This document shows positions 15,217 to 25,499 of a DNA stretch of 64,000 nt, one piece after another. Position numbers and translations under genes: made by a program. The DNA comes from an uncultured Opitutia bacterium (GTDB lineage: Bacteria > Verrucomicrobiota > Verrucomicrobiia > Opitutales > Opitutaceae). How positions within the stretch are numbered: position 1 is the first letter of the stretch; each line of letters opens with the position of its first letter. Where the stretch lies: NCBI GenBank assembly GCA_903840415.1, contig CAIMFY010000102.1, forward strand, positions 1-64,000, written 5' to 3'. A model generated the notes under the pieces. That model saw only the letters and a list, made by a program, of their open reading frames with translations, did no database searches and was not told where the DNA came from.

Positions 15217-16971
15217 ATGAAAATTATCTTCCTTTTAGCGCTGCTCGCACTTACCGCGCTGCTCCTGCCCGCCGCCGACGACTACGTGCCCGGCCCAGAC
15301 TCAAAAGTGCAACCCGGCGTGCCGCAGGGCGAATTGATCAAGTTTGAATTCGCGGCGTCGAAAATTTTTCCCGGCACCACGCGCGACGTGACCGTTTACG
15401 TGCCGAAACAATTCGACCCGGCGAAGCCCGCTTGTGTCTACGTAAATCAGGATGGCGTGCAGTGGAACGCGCCGTCGGTGTTCGACAATCTCATCGCGCG
15501 CGGCGAACTGCCGATCATTATTGGTGTGTTTGTCACCCCCGGCGTCGTGAAAGCACGCGACCCCGCCACGCAGCAGGATCGGTTTAACCGCAGCTTCGAG
15601 TATGACGGACTCGGCGACGCCTATGTGCGGTTTCTCCTCGATGAACTGCTACCAGCCGTGGAAATGAAGACAACGGCCGACGGTCGCGCGATAAGGCTTT
15701 CGCACGCCGGCAACGACCGCGCCATCGGCGGATCGAGCAGCGGGGCGATTTGCGCGTTCACGGCGGCTTGGGAGCGGCCGGAGGCGTTTTCGCGGGTGTT
15801 CAGTTGCATCGGCACCTATGTCGGCCTGCGCGGCGGCAATGTCTATTCGACGCTCATCCGCAAATACGAACCGAAGCCGATTCGCGTTTTTCTCCAAGAC
15901 GGGGCGAACGATAACAACCATTACGGCGGCGACTGGTGGATGGCCAATCAGGCGATGGAACGCTCGCTGGCGTTTGCCGGCTACGAGGTCAATCACGCGT
16001 GGGGCGATGGCGCGCATAGCGGCAAGCAGGGCACGATGCTTTTCCCCGATGCGATGCGCTGGCTCTGGCACGACTGGCCGCAACCCGTGAAAGGCACGCC
16101 AACGAAAAATGCGCTACTCACCGAGTTACTAATTCCCGGCGAGGATTGGCAACTCGTCGGCGAGGGTTACAAGGGCACCGAGGGTCCGGCGGTCAACGCC
16201 CATGGGGAAGTGTTTTTCAACGACGTCACCGCGAGCAAAACCTACAAGATCGGACTTGATGGCAAGGTGACGCTCTTGAACGCCGACTCGAAAAAGTCCA
16301 ACGGCGAAGCGTTCGACGCCAATGGCCGGCTCTACTCGGTGTCGATGCGCGATCCGCGCGTGCTGCGTTATAGCAACGATGGCAAAGCCACCGTTCTCGC
16401 CGACGACATCGCGGGCAACGACATCGTAGTAGCCTCAAGCGGCAATGTTTACTTCACCAATCCGCCGCCTGACCCCAGCAACGATCCCAGCAAGCTCTGG
16501 CTCATCCGGCCTGACGGCACCAAGCAAGTCGTCGATACCGGTGCCGTGAAATACATGAACGGCGTCACGCTCTCGCCCGACCAGTCATTGCTCTATGTCG
16601 CTGACTACCGCTCGCACTGGGTTTACAGTTATTCGGTGCAGCCCGACGGCACGCTCCTCAACAAGCAGCGCTACACTTGGCTGCATGTGGCCGACACCGA
16701 CGATCAGAGCAATGCCGACGGTATCCGCTGCGATCGCGATGGGCGGCTCTACGTCGCCACGAAGCTTGGGGTGCAGGTCTGCGATCAACCCGGGCGCGTC
16801 AACGCGATCATCCCCACACCGAACCGCCGGATCGCGAACCTCGTGTTCGGCGGCGAGAAATTCGACACGCTTTTCGCGACGTGCGGCGACAAAGTTTTCA
16901 AACGCAAACTAAAGACCACCGGCTCCAACGCGTGGGACACCCCCAGCAAGCCACCGAAGCCACGGCTTTGA
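15217..16971 (+). CDS. Secreted esterase/SMP-30-like two-domain hydrolase
   Basis: The 584-residue protein starts with a signal peptide (MKIIFLLALLALTALLLPAA). Residues about 25-290 are an alpha/beta-hydrolase of the enterochelin-esterase/esterase D type, with nucleophile region GGSSSGA and a later GDGAHSGKQ segment likely holding the catalytic His. Residues about 305-575 form a six-bladed propeller of the SMP-30/gluconolactonase type (EGPAVNAHGEVFFNDV, NGVTLSPDQSLLYVADY, NADGIRCDRDGRLYVAT). It probably degrades a sugar ester or lactone in the periplasm. The fused combination is known in Verrucomicrobia and Planctomycetes; the substrate is not evident. Confidence 0.8.
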   Translation: MKIIFLLALLALTALLLPAADDYVPGPDSKVQPGVPQGELIKFEFAASKIFPGTTRDVTVYVPKQFDPAKPACVYVNQDGVQWNAPSVFDNLIARGELPIIIGVFVTPGVVKARDPATQQDRFNRSFEYDGLGDAYVRFLLDELLPAVEMKTTADGRAIRLSHAGNDRAIGGSSSGAICAFTAAWERPEAFSRVFSCIGTYVGLRGGNVYSTLIRKYEPKPIRVFLQDGANDNNHYGGDWWMANQAMERSLAFAGYEVNHAWGDGAHSGKQGTMLFPDAMRWLWHDWPQPVKGTPTKNALLTELLIPGEDWQLVGEGYKGTEGPAVNAHGEVFFNDVTASKTYKIGLDGKVTLLNADSKKSNGEAFDANGRLYSVSMRDPRVLRYSNDGKATVLADDIAGNDIVVASSGNVYFTNPPPDPSNDPSKLWLIRPDGTKQVVDTGAVKYMNGVTLSPDQSLLYVADYRSHWVYSYSVQPDGTLLNKQRYTWLHVADTDDQSNADGIRCDRDGRLYVATKLGVQVCDQPGRVNAIIPTPNRRIANLVFGGEKFDTLFATCGDKVFKRKLKTTGSNAWDTPSKPPKPRL

Positions 16972-17017
16972 GGGAGCCAGCGCTGGTTTGCCGGACATAC
17001 TCCGTTGGCTTGTGAGT

Positions 17018-17932
17018 TCAGGCGGCGGGCACCACGCCTAGCTTTTTCTTCGCCTCGGCGGGAACATCGAACTTGGTCGCGCCGATGTTCTTGATTTCCG
17101 TGGTTGCCGTCTCGTGGACGGTCACTTCGTGCCGGTCGCCATTCGTCTTTACCGCCAGCGTGCCCTCGAGCTTCACTTCGTATTTTAGAATTACGCCGTC
17201 TTTGACCCAAAGGCGGAAGGTGCCACTGCCCGTGAGCGGCGTGATCTCTTTTTGGCCGGCGTGAACGAGCAGAAGTTTCGCAGCGGTTTCAGAAAGGGTG
17301 CCGCTAACTGTGTCGCCGTCCATTTTGATATCGGTGTAGCCGGCGACGATGATGCCGAGTTCCTCGTGGGGGCGGCTCAGCATTAACTGGAGGTTGCTGT
17401 AGGCGGCGGGTAGCCGGCTGCTATTGGTCTGTTCGTTGCTAGTCGGGTATCCGCTTCCACCCATCCCGCCCATGCCGCGGCGACCGCGCCGTCCCATCAT
17501 CGGGCCCATTCCACCGCCCCATCCAGAGGGCGGCGTATTGGGATTGGAATCGGAACTTGATGTCAATTGCTCGGGCTTGCGCCAGCCGTCGGCGGTTTGG
17601 ATGACAACCTTTTCGTCGCCGGAATAAGCTGCGGTCATCATGTTATCGGAGTTGGCGGTGCTTCGCGCCAGTCTGCGCCGAACCGATGCCACCATGGGAA
17701 GGTTGACGAGCGACAAGTCACCCTTGTCGGCGAGGTTGGTCTGCCCATCTATTGCATAAGTGCGGGCGTCGTCATCCACGGTGGTGGTCCAGCAATAATT
17801 AGAAGCCTCTGAAAGTTTCATCGCTGCAACCGTGGCAAGTTCCGCCTGTCCGGCGTAACAGGCCGCGACCGCGAGGAACGAGGCGATCCCAGCGAGCGTA
17901 ATGAACTTCGTGGAGCCAGTCGAAGGAAACAT
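17018..17932 (-). CDS. Secreted hypothetical protein, paralogue of its neighbour
   Basis: It has 304 residues with an N-terminal hydrophobic segment (ITLAGIASFLAVAACYA) that looks like a signal peptide. The mature part aligns by eye with the next upstream gene: ATVAAMKLSEASNYCW, then HEELGIIVAGYTDIK and GTLSETAAKLLL. A Gly/Met/Arg-rich insert (about 139-162) is unique to this copy. The C-terminus VPAEAKKKLG is shared too. No enzyme motif is visible; the fold may be a lipoprotein-carrier-like beta sheet. Convergent with the esterase gene. Confidence 0.6.
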   Translation of the reverse strand: MFPSTGSTKFITLAGIASFLAVAACYAGQAELATVAAMKLSEASNYCWTTTVDDDARTYAIDGQTNLADKGDLSLVNLPMVASVRRRLARSTANSDNMMTAAYSGDEKVVIQTADGWRKPEQLTSSSDSNPNTPPSGWGGGMGPMMGRRGRRGMGGMGGSGYPTSNEQTNSSRLPAAYSNLQLMLSRPHEELGIIVAGYTDIKMDGDTVSGTLSETAAKLLLVHAGQKEITPLTGSGTFRLWVKDGVILKYEVKLEGTLAVKTNGDRHEVTVHETATTEIKNIGATKFDVPAEAKKKLGVVPAA

Positions 17933-17991
17933 CTCGAACGAATGACTGAAACCGGCACCCAATAGTTACGGAAAATTTCTCCCAACTCCGG

Positions 17992-18729
17992 CTAGCCGCC
18001 AAGTTTTCGCTTCGCCTCGTCCGGGACATTGACGACAGTCCGGCCGACCAGAGTGAGCTCAGTGATGAGCACGCGACGCTGGGGCGGCGATTCCTTTTCC
18101 TCACCGGGTGGACCGGTGAGAACCGTGCCGGAAAGATCGACCGCGTATTTGGTCAAGACGCCGTCCACGATGCCGAGGACGAACGACCCGGTCGCGGTCA
18201 CCGCGGGCGCCTTCATCGAACCGAGCAACTGCCTAGCCCCGTCTTCGCTCAGCGTGCCCGCTACACCGCCCAGAACGACGTGCAGTTCAGTGTAACTGCC
18301 GATGATGATTTCAAGCTCCTCGTGTGGCACTTGCAGCGAGATCCAGTAGTCCGAGCCACCAGTGCTGCCGCGGCGACGCGGCCCGAGCGGTGGTAACTCA
18401 GAGCCTGTTTTCCAACCATCGGAAGTTTGAAACACGAAATTGTCCGCGCCGCGGAAAACGGCGGTCGCCACCCCGTCGTTCAGCCGCGCAATCTGCCGCA
18501 ACATCGGCGACTGCGGCTCCACGAACGTCACAAGGGTAAAGCCGTCCTTTTCGGACTTGCCCTCCCGCACCACGAGGGTCCGGCCAGCCGAAGGCACCGA
18601 ACACACCCAAGTGTAGTTCGGCGCCTCAACGATCTTCATCGCTGCGACGATGGCCTGATCGGTGGGCGCGGCGCACGCGATCCCGACACCGAGTGCGGCC
18701 GCAAAAACGGTGGAGCAGAATCTGATCAT
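17992..18729 (-). CDS. Secreted hypothetical protein, paralogue of its neighbour
   Basis: This 245-residue protein has a signal peptide (MIRFCSTVFAAALGVGIACA). It shares with the following gene the blocks AIVAAMKIVEAPNYTW, VPHEELEIIIGSYTEL, GTLSEDGARQLL and VPDEAKRKLGG, so the pair arose by tandem duplication. It lacks the Gly/Met-rich insert. ATG at 18729 fits the signal peptide better than longer frames. The function is unknown. Confidence 0.6.
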   Translation of the reverse strand: MIRFCSTVFAAALGVGIACAAPTDQAIVAAMKIVEAPNYTWVCSVPSAGRTLVVREGKSEKDGFTLVTFVEPQSPMLRQIARLNDGVATAVFRGADNFVFQTSDGWKTGSELPPLGPRRRGSTGGSDYWISLQVPHEELEIIIGSYTELHVVLGGVAGTLSEDGARQLLGSMKAPAVTATGSFVLGIVDGVLTKYAVDLSGTVLTGPPGEEKESPPQRRVLITELTLVGRTVVNVPDEAKRKLGG

Positions 18730-18751
18730 GGCGGAGCGCCTCCGCGGCGTT

Positions 18752-20026
18752 TTAGGGGAACAATCCGCGAGCCGCCTTCGCATCGGCGACACGCTGGATG
18801 CCGAGTGTGAGCGCGGCGAGCCTGCGGCTGAAACCGAATTTCTTCTTCTGCGCGTCGACTGAGGCCTTGGCCTTGTCGAGGATGCCGTAGAGTTTTTCCA
18901 TCACTTCGTCGCGGCCCCAGTAGAAACTCGATAGGTTCTGCAACCATTCGAAGTAGGAAACGATGACGCCGCCGGAGTTACAGAGGACATCAGGGATGAG
19001 TTCGATATCACCGCGGGCCTCGATGATCTTGTCGGCGGCATTCGTCGTCGGGCCGTTGGCGGCTTCGGCCAGCAGGCGGCATTTCAGCTTATGGGCATTC
19101 TTGTCGGTGATGACGCGCTCGAGTGCCGCTGGTGCGAGCACCGTGCATTTCAGCTCCAGCAAATCTTCGTTGGTGATGTGTTCGCCGCCACCGAAGTCCT
19201 TCAGCACGCGCTGCGACGATATATACGTGAGCGCCTTCTGCACATCGATGCCCTTGGCGTTGTGGATGCCGCCCGTGTAATCGGAGATCGCGATGATCTT
19301 CGCGCCGTAGCCGACAAGGGCGAGGGCGGTTTCGCTGCCGACGTTGCCGAAGCCCTGAATCACGACCGTCGCCTTGTTGATGGGAATCTTCAGATCTTCG
19401 AGATACTTTTTGACGAGATAGGCGACGCCTGCGCCGGTCGCTTCTCTGCGACCTTGCGAACCGCCGAGTGAAAGCGGCTTGCCGGTGACAACGGCCGGCG
19501 AGAGGTGCCCTACGTGGTTGGAATACGTGTCCATCATCCAGCCCATGATTCTTTCGTTGGTGCCGACATCGGGGGCCGGGACGTCAGTGTGCGGCCCGAG
19601 GAAGCTGACCATTTCCTGCATGTAACGGCGGGAGAGGTGCTCGAGTTCGGCCTGCGAGAGTTGATTCGGATCGACGATCACGCCGCCCTTGGCGCCACCA
19701 TAAGGCAAGCCGACGAGCGAGGTCTTCCAACTCATCCACATCGCGAGCGCGGCGACTTCACCGAGCGTCACGCTCTGGTGAAAGCGGATGCCGCCTTTCG
19801 ACGGACCAGTGGAGAGATTATGTTGGACGCGGTAGCCCTCGAAGACCGTCACACTTCCGTCGGTGCGCCGCACCGGCAGCGAAACGGCGAGGCAGCGCCG
19901 CGGGTATTTCGTGCGATCACGGATCGCCTCCGGAAGGTTGATCGCGTCGGCGGCCTTGTCGAACTGACGGCAGGCCATGCGGAACACGTCGGAATCGTAG
20001 AGCGAGGAGACAATTGCTTTTGACAT
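18752..20026 (-). CDS. gdhA: Glutamate dehydrogenase (Glu/Leu/Phe/Val family)
   Basis: The 424-residue enzyme catalyses reversible oxidative deamination of glutamate to 2-oxoglutarate. The dimerisation and substrate domain contains GYRVQHNLSTGPSKGGIRFH and the catalytic-lysine block LPYGGAKGGV. APDVGTNERIMGW follows, then a Rossmann domain with VVIQGFGNVGSE binding NAD(P). The length matches the small hexameric form. It is followed on the same strand by the two secreted paralogues and is divergent from an AIM24-like gene. Confidence 0.93.
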   Translation of the reverse strand: MSKAIVSSLYDSDVFRMACRQFDKAADAINLPEAIRDRTKYPRRCLAVSLPVRRTDGSVTVFEGYRVQHNLSTGPSKGGIRFHQSVTLGEVAALAMWMSWKTSLVGLPYGGAKGGVIVDPNQLSQAELEHLSRRYMQEMVSFLGPHTDVPAPDVGTNERIMGWMMDTYSNHVGHLSPAVVTGKPLSLGGSQGRREATGAGVAYLVKKYLEDLKIPINKATVVIQGFGNVGSETALALVGYGAKIIAISDYTGGIHNAKGIDVQKALTYISSQRVLKDFGGGEHITNEDLLELKCTVLAPAALERVITDKNAHKLKCRLLAEAANGPTTNAADKIIEARGDIELIPDVLCNSGGVIVSYFEWLQNLSSFYWGRDEVMEKLYGILDKAKASVDAQKKKFGFSRRLAALTLGIQRVADAKAARGLFP

Positions 20027-20133
20027 GGGGACAAACAGGTAGGGTTAAGCCAAGGGTTTGGCAGGTTTGAATGCCGCACTCTGGTCAGGCGCCATGGCTT
20101 TAGCAATTGGCTTCCACTAACCAGCCGCCTTCA

Positions 20134-21615
20134 ATGACGGCCGCTTATTCCGCGGAAACGCGGCGTGATAACATGTTCCTCGTTCTCGCTAAATTTCTTC
20201 GCTGGATCTTCGAAAAATTCGCCGCCGCCGCGCTCATTGTGACGCTCGGGCTGGCCGCGTGCGGATTGTGGCTGTTCCTGAAGGATAATGTCGATTTCGA
20301 CCAATGGCGCCAGGAGCTTGTGCGATCGATTAATGGCGAGCGGACGAGGACCAAGGCGGCAGTCGACGACGTGCGTCAGCGGATGGATCGGATCTCGACT
20401 GAAATCGCGACCGAGCAGGGCCGGGCCAAGCAGGCCGACAAAGTCATCACCGAACTCAAGGCACTCGAAAGCACTTGGGATCGGATGGTCGGCAATCCGG
20501 CACAGCAAAAGGCCAACGCGGAGCAACTGGAGCGAGTGTCGGCCTTGCGGGCCACCATGATGGCGAAGGTCGCCGCGCTGACGCAGGAATTCACTCGCAC
20601 GACCTGGGAGCGCGACGGTCTTGAGATTGCGCTCGGCAAACTCGACGCCCGATTGAAGGTCGCCGAGGAGAACCAGTCGAAACTGCTGCACTATCTGGAG
20701 CGCGCCTGGAATCACCCGATGGGGCGGCCGCCGCTGCGGATGCCGGTTAAATATTGGGTGTTCGCGTTTCTCGGTTTATATTTTCTCGGCCCAACCGCGG
20801 GTAAGATCGGGATGTATTTTTTTGTCGCCCCTCTCATCGCTCGCGGCCGGCCAGTGCGGCTCGCGGAGAGTCTGGCCGTGTTGCCCGAAGTGGGACCGAG
20901 CGCTGTGTCCGCCGAAGTGTCGCTGCGGCCCGGGGAGCGTTTGTGGGTGAAGGAAAAGTTCCTGCAGGCGTCCGACGAAAGCTTGCAGAAGAAAACCCGC
21001 TACGTGCTCGACTGGCGGATTCCGCTTACATGCCTTGCAACCGGTCTGATCGAACTGATCGAACTACAGCACGGCGGTGGGGAGGGCGAAGAGAAGCTCA
21101 CGCTGTCCAACCAGAGCGATCCGCACAGCGAGTTGGCGATGATCACGCTGGCCCCGGGATCGTCGCTGGTGCTGCGGCCGAGTTTCCTCGCCGGCGCAGT
21201 CGTAGGAGACGGCGCGAGGTTGTCGATCCGTCGGCGCTGGCAGTTATTTCGCTGGCAGGCGTGGGTGACGCTGCAATTTCGGTTTTTCGAATTCATCGGA
21301 CCGTGCCGGCTCGTGGTCGCCGGCAGCCGCGGAGTGCGCGTGGAAGATCTAAGCACCCGGATGGGCGACGCGACGCCCGCGCGGCGCACGAACCAGGATG
21401 CGACCATGGGTTTCACACCTAACCTCGACTATCGGCCGGCGCGAGCGGAGACGTTTTGGAGCTACTATCGGGGGATGAACCCGCTCTTCGACGACGTGTT
21501 TGCGGGGCGCGGAATCTTCCTATGCCAGCAGGTGTCCACTGGCGGCGACGCGCGCAAGGCCCGCCGCTTCTGGTCGGGCGTATGGGGAGGCGTGATGAAA
21601 CTTTTCGGATTGTAG
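20134..21615 (+). CDS. Membrane-anchored coiled-coil protein with AIM24-like domain
   Basis: This protein of about 493 residues has a transmembrane helix near its start (AAALIVTLGLAACGLWLF), a coiled coil (about 45-190, Gln/Glu/Lys/Arg-rich), a second hydrophobic stretch (YWVFAFLGLYFLGPTAGKIGMYFFV) and a C-terminal beta-rich domain. The C-terminal part (RPGERLWVKEKFLQ ... LVLRPSFLAGAV) resembles the AIM24/DUF124 double-stranded beta-helix family. The role is unknown. Starts at 20134 and 20173 are both plausible; neither has a strong ribosome binding site. Confidence 0.55.
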   Translation: MTAAYSAETRRDNMFLVLAKFLRWIFEKFAAAALIVTLGLAACGLWLFLKDNVDFDQWRQELVRSINGERTRTKAAVDDVRQRMDRISTEIATEQGRAKQADKVITELKALESTWDRMVGNPAQQKANAEQLERVSALRATMMAKVAALTQEFTRTTWERDGLEIALGKLDARLKVAEENQSKLLHYLERAWNHPMGRPPLRMPVKYWVFAFLGLYFLGPTAGKIGMYFFVAPLIARGRPVRLAESLAVLPEVGPSAVSAEVSLRPGERLWVKEKFLQASDESLQKKTRYVLDWRIPLTCLATGLIELIELQHGGGEGEEKLTLSNQSDPHSELAMITLAPGSSLVLRPSFLAGAVVGDGARLSIRRRWQLFRWQAWVTLQFRFFEFIGPCRLVVAGSRGVRVEDLSTRMGDATPARRTNQDATMGFTPNLDYRPARAETFWSYYRGMNPLFDDVFAGRGIFLCQQVSTGGDARKARRFWSGVWGGVMKLFGL

Positions 21616-21662
21616 CGGCGAGCGCTGTTGCGGATTTGCCCGCGCTGCGCTTCGGTTGGTCG

Positions 21663-23702
<2,040 letters not shown>

Positions 23703-23709
23703 GCCGGAG

Positions 23710-24279
23710 TTAGGCGGGCAACTTCTGTTTTGCGGGCTTGAGCACGCCGATATTCGTGAGGTTACGGTAGCGTTCGGCAAAATCGAGGCCGTAGCCCACG
23801 ACAAACTTGTCGGGAATTGCGAAGCCGACGAGATCGGCTTCGAAGGGCACTTGGCGGCGGCCCTTCTTGTCGAGCAACACGCAGACACGCAGGCTGGCGG
23901 GTCTCATACCGCGAATCATGCTCGAGATGAGCGAGAGAGTTTTGCCGGTGTCGAGGATGTCGTCGACGAGCAGCACGTGTCGGCCGGTGACGTCGAGCGT
24001 GAGCCCGTGGATAAGTTTGGGAGTGCCGTGTGACTCGGTGGAAGCGCCGTAGCTAGTGGTGCGGACGCAGTCGAGGCGGACCGGGTTGTCGATCGTGCGC
24101 ATCAGGTCGGCGGTGAACAGCAACGCGCCATTCATGATGGCGACGACCGTAATTTCCTCCTCGCCATAACAACGCTTGAGTGCGGCGCCGAGTTGCTTCA
24201 CGCGGCGTTGGATTTGCGCCTTCGTAAGGAGGATACTTTCGAGATCGGGGTGGATGGCGGAAGTTTTTTTGGCGGGCAT
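23710..24279 (-). CDS. hpt: Hypoxanthine phosphoribosyltransferase
   Basis: The 189-residue enzyme converts hypoxanthine or guanine plus PRPP to IMP or GMP in purine salvage. The PRPP-binding loop VLLVDDILDTGKTL, the earlier VVAIMNGALLF and the late DKFVVGYGLDFAERYRNL are characteristic. It converges with uvrB with 7 bp between stops and is divergent from the ABC ATPase gene across 140 bp. Confidence 0.92.
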   Translation of the reverse strand: MPAKKTSAIHPDLESILLTKAQIQRRVKQLGAALKRCYGEEEITVVAIMNGALLFTADLMRTIDNPVRLDCVRTTSYGASTESHGTPKLIHGLTLDVTGRHVLLVDDILDTGKTLSLISSMIRGMRPASLRVCVLLDKKGRRQVPFEADLVGFAIPDKFVVGYGLDFAERYRNLTNIGVLKPAKQKLPA

Positions 24280-24419
24280 AGGAGGCCGCCCAGATAGGAC
24301 AGGCGCGGTGGGCGTGGCAACACGTTACGCCAGCATCGGCCACTTTCCTGACGACCGAGAGGGCAAATACCTTTGACTAAAATGACGGTGAAAACTTGGT
24401 TCGGGCGCGGTTCCGCGGT

Positions 24420-25490
24420 ATGATTTCCATTCGCATCCAGAAACTAACCAAGCGCTTCGGCGCGGTCACCGCGTTGCACCAACTCGACCTGACAATCGCG
24501 CCGGGTGAGTTGTTTTTCCTGCTCGGACCGAGTGGTTGCGGCAAGACAACGCTGCTGCGAAGTCTGGCAGGGTTTTATGTGCCAGACGAGGGGCAGATTT
24601 TTTTCGGCGAGGAGGACGTGACGCACCTCGCGCCCCACAAGCGAAACACCGGCATGATGTTTCAAAGCTACGCGCTCTGGCCGCATATGACGGTCGCGGA
24701 GAACGTGGCGTTTGGGCTCGAGGAGCGGCACGTGGCGCGGCCCGACATCACGCGCCGGGTCGCCGAAGCGCTGGAATCCGTGCGGATGGGAGAGTATGCC
24801 GCCCGCCGGCCGAATGAACTGTCCGGCGGTCAACAACAGCGGGTGGCGCTGGCGCGCGCACTCGTCATCCGGCCGCGCTGCCTATTGCTCGATGAACCGC
24901 TGTCGAATCTCGACGCAAAGCTCCGGCTCGAAATGCGCACGGAAATCCGGCGCGTGTGCAAGGAATTCAAACTGACCACCGTCTACGTGACTCACGATCA
25001 AAAGGAGGCGCTATCGATCTCGGATCGGATGGCGATTCTCGATGGTGGACGGATTCGGCAGGTGGGGACGCCACGGGAGGTTTACCGGCGACCGACCTGC
25101 CAACTCGTAGCTAATTTCATCGGGGAAACGGATTTCATCGCCGGAAAAATTATTTCTACGACGGGCTGCGCAGCAGTGGTCGAGACGGCGTGCGGCTGTT
25201 TCGAGGGCGTGCTCGGCGACCCCGCCGCAGTGCTCGCCGTGGGCGCAAACGTAACGGTTTCGGTGCGACCGGAAGCATGGAAACTCGGACGCGACAGATC
25301 CACGCGCAACGCGGTCCGCGGACAAATCGGCGAAGCAGTTTACCTCGGAGAATCGGCGCAGTATGACTTTATTGCAGGCGGACAGACGCTGAAGATTCTT
25401 GAACTCAATCCGCGATTCATCGAAGCGACGACGCGCGGAGAATTGTTCGCAAGCGCCGATCCAGACGACGTCGTGGTGCTGGCGGAGTAA
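24420..25490 (+). CDS. ABC transporter ATP-binding protein (PotA/FbpC type)
   Basis: The protein has 356 residues: a nucleotide-binding domain (1-235) with Walker A GPSGCGKTT, Q-loop, signature LSGGQQQRVALARAL, Walker B CLLLDEPLSNLD and H-loop VYVTHDQ, then a C-terminal TOBE/OB-fold (about 270-356). The TOBE extension and GMMFQSYALWPHMTVAENVAFG place it with polyamine, iron(III), sulfate and thiamine importers. It is followed 9 bp later by a solute-binding protein, but no permease gene follows. The start at 24420 gives the usual MISIRIQKLTKRFG opening. Confidence 0.9.
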   Translation: MISIRIQKLTKRFGAVTALHQLDLTIAPGELFFLLGPSGCGKTTLLRSLAGFYVPDEGQIFFGEEDVTHLAPHKRNTGMMFQSYALWPHMTVAENVAFGLEERHVARPDITRRVAEALESVRMGEYAARRPNELSGGQQQRVALARALVIRPRCLLLDEPLSNLDAKLRLEMRTEIRRVCKEFKLTTVYVTHDQKEALSISDRMAILDGGRIRQVGTPREVYRRPTCQLVANFIGETDFIAGKIISTTGCAAVVETACGCFEGVLGDPAAVLAVGANVTVSVRPEAWKLGRDRSTRNAVRGQIGEAVYLGESAQYDFIAGGQTLKILELNPRFIEATTRGELFASADPDDVVVLAE

Positions 25491-25499
25491 AGGCACGCC

